From Lachnospiraceae bacterium UBA7481 (GTDB taxonomy: Bacteria > Bacillota > Clostridia > Lachnospirales > Lachnospiraceae): 6,970 nt of DNA. Below are positions 5,991 through 6,970 of the stretch, piece by piece (the first letter of the stretch is position 1; each line of letters begins with the position of its first letter). Location of the stretch: positions 1 to 6,970 of the forward strand of contig DLOP01000013.1 in the NCBI GenBank assembly GCA_002478505.1, written 5' to 3'. The notes below the pieces were generated by a model. The model saw only the letters and a list, made by a program, of their open reading frames with translations, was not told the origin of the DNA and did not search any database. The position numbers and the translations under genes are program-made.

Positions 5991-6677
5991 ATGTACAAAC
6001 CCGATATCAAACTGACCAAATCCGGCGTGCCGGTACTAAGCAAAAAAGAGATTGATGTGATTGGCGAAAAGCTTGTGGGGGAATTCTCCCCACAGGCTTT
6101 AGTAACGCCGCAGGAAATTGACATTGATCTGTTTGTGCAGGATTATTTAGGTATGGATCAGGATTTTCAATATCTGTCGCATTGCGGCATGTATCTTGGG
6201 ATGACGGTATTTGAGGATACGGATAAGGTTCCGATATTTGACCCGATTCAGGAGCGTGCGGATTATATCAGCGCGAAAGCTCATACGGTCATCATTGACA
6301 GAACGCTTTTGGAGAACGGGCAGGAGCAGAGATACCGGTTTACGATGGGGCATGAGGCAGGGCATGAGATTTTACATCAAAAATTTTATTCCCATGTGCC
6401 TATGGTCCGGTGCCGTATTGATTTGGGAAAAGCGGATAGAAAACCATCTGCGCCATGGACTGACCATGACTGGATGGAATGGCAGGCAAATGAGCTGTCA
6501 GCCGCAGTCTTAATGCCCATGTCAATGGTTCATGCCGTTGCCAAAGAGGTAAAGGAAAGCGGAGTAGAAGAATATCGGTTACATTACGAAATGGTTGGAC
6601 GGATTGCAGAAGTCTTTCAGGTGTCATTGGAGGCTGCAAGCTACAGGTTAATGCATCTTGGGTATCAGTCAAAATAA
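5991..6677 (+). CDS. ImmA/IrrE-family metallo-endopeptidase
   Basis: This 228-aa protein carries the zinc-peptidase signature HEAGH (H121, E122, H125) in FTMGHEAGHEILH. The expected third ligand is E163 in MEWQANELSAAVLMP (162-176), the pattern shared by ImmA, IrrE and phage relatives. These cytoplasmic enzymes usually cleave a DNA-bound repressor, for example ImmR of ICEBs1 or DdrO in Deinococcus, and so turn on genes after stress. The C-terminal helices (MVGRIAEVFQVSLEAASYRLMHLG) fit the family. The start is supported by AAAGGGA (5974-5980) about ten bases upstream and by a typical N-terminal length. Unlike most relatives, no XRE-type repressor gene lies beside it in this window; the nearby RHH repressors are possible but unproven targets. 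It has its own strong promoter and is followed after 58 bp by a MORN-repeat gene. Confidence 0.9.
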   Translation: MYKPDIKLTKSGVPVLSKKEIDVIGEKLVGEFSPQALVTPQEIDIDLFVQDYLGMDQDFQYLSHCGMYLGMTVFEDTDKVPIFDPIQERADYISAKAHTVIIDRTLLENGQEQRYRFTMGHEAGHEILHQKFYSHVPMVRCRIDLGKADRKPSAPWTDHDWMEWQANELSAAVLMPMSMVHAVAKEVKESGVEEYRLHYEMVGRIAEVFQVSLEAASYRLMHLGYQSK

Positions 6678-6735
6678 AATCGGATGGACTTGTGTGGAGA
6701 AGAGAAAGAGAGATTAGAAGACAAGGAGATATAGG

Positions 6736-6970
6736 ATGATAAACTTACGGACGGAAGAAAGCGGGCACGCTGTTTTAGACATGAATGGGTATGTATATGA
6801 GGGCGAATTTAGACATCACAAAACATATGGGCGCGGCGTTTTAAGCTGTGTGGACGGACATGGTACATTTGCTTTTGTCAGCGGAGATGTGTACAAAGGC
6901 GGACTGAGAGATGGTCAGCCGGAAGGTCACGGTATTATGACCTATGCGGATGGCGGTGTTTATGATGGCG
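6736..6970 (+). CDS. MORN-repeat protein (5' part, cut by window end)
   Basis: The ATG at 6736 follows AAGGAG (6723-6728) by seven bases, and the frame stays open to the window edge, giving 78 residues. The sequence has MORN-type repeats, YxGxxxxGxxxGxG with a following DG: YEGEFRHHKTYGRG (21-34), YKGGLRDGQPEGHG (53-66), and a third beginning YDG at residue 76. MORN repeats form elongated beta-hairpin arrays, often involved in membrane or protein contacts; in bacteria they are often found in scaffold or effector-like proteins. A C-terminal domain, if any, lies outside the window. The gene probably shares the promoter of the ImmA-like gene. Its role is unknown. Confidence 0.82.
   Translation, partial: MINLRTEESGHAVLDMNGYVYEGEFRHHKTYGRGVLSCVDGHGTFAFVSGDVYKGGLRDGQPEGHGIMTYADGGVYDG

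Overview
This window looks like an accessory region from a low-to-moderate GC Gram-positive bacterium, most likely of the Lachnospiraceae/Clostridia type. That reading rests on strong AGGAGG-type ribosome binding sites, near-perfect TTGACA/TATAAT promoters, AT-leaning codon use and the protein families present. The taxonomic call is an inference from style, not from a marker gene.

Layout, left to right. (1) Positions 1-525 hold the 3' end of an unrecognised gene and, one base after its stop, a small stand-alone receiver-domain protein. (2) Positions 520-1025 hold two ribbon-helix-helix (RHH) repressor-like genes. The leftward one (520-702) overlaps the end of the receiver gene tail-to-tail. 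The rightward one (849-1025) diverges from it. The 146 bp between them carry two perfect sigma-A promoters in opposite directions, threaded with repeated GTTC/GAAC operator elements. This looks like an autoregulated divergent switch. (3) Positions 1101-5912 hold a probable two-gene unit: a zinc-ribbon, Ser/Tyr-repeat, tail-anchored membrane protein (157 aa), then a very large protein (1420 aa). The large protein has about 600 residues of unrecognised, apparently beta-rich sequence, then a CbxX/SpoVK-type AAA+ ATPase, then an FtsH-type AAA+ ATPase with a complete M41 zinc peptidase. (4) Positions 5913-6970 hold a perfect consensus promoter starting right after that stop codon, an ImmA/IrrE-family metallopeptidase (228 aa), and the start of a MORN-repeat protein cut by the window end.

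The centrepiece is the 1420-aa tandem AAA+/M41 protein. All catalytic residues of both ATPases and of the protease are visible, but the two N-terminal membrane helices of normal FtsH are not. The FtsH-like ATPase has also lost the pore-loop segment that normally carries the FVG motif, while the CbxX-like ATPase keeps a tyrosine pore loop (YIG). A plausible inference is that the first ATPase threads substrates and the second ring serves the protease. The adjacent zinc-ribbon/tail-anchor protein could be a membrane adaptor, and the big N-terminal region could sense or recruit targets. A second, independent zinc peptidase (ImmA-like) lies next to it without the XRE repressor that such enzymes usually cleave. 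Together with the RHH switch this suggests a regulated proteolytic stress or conflict module, but no function is shown directly by the sequence.

No tRNA, rRNA, CRISPR array, transposase or attachment site was recognised, and no stretch longer than 300 bases lacks a gene.
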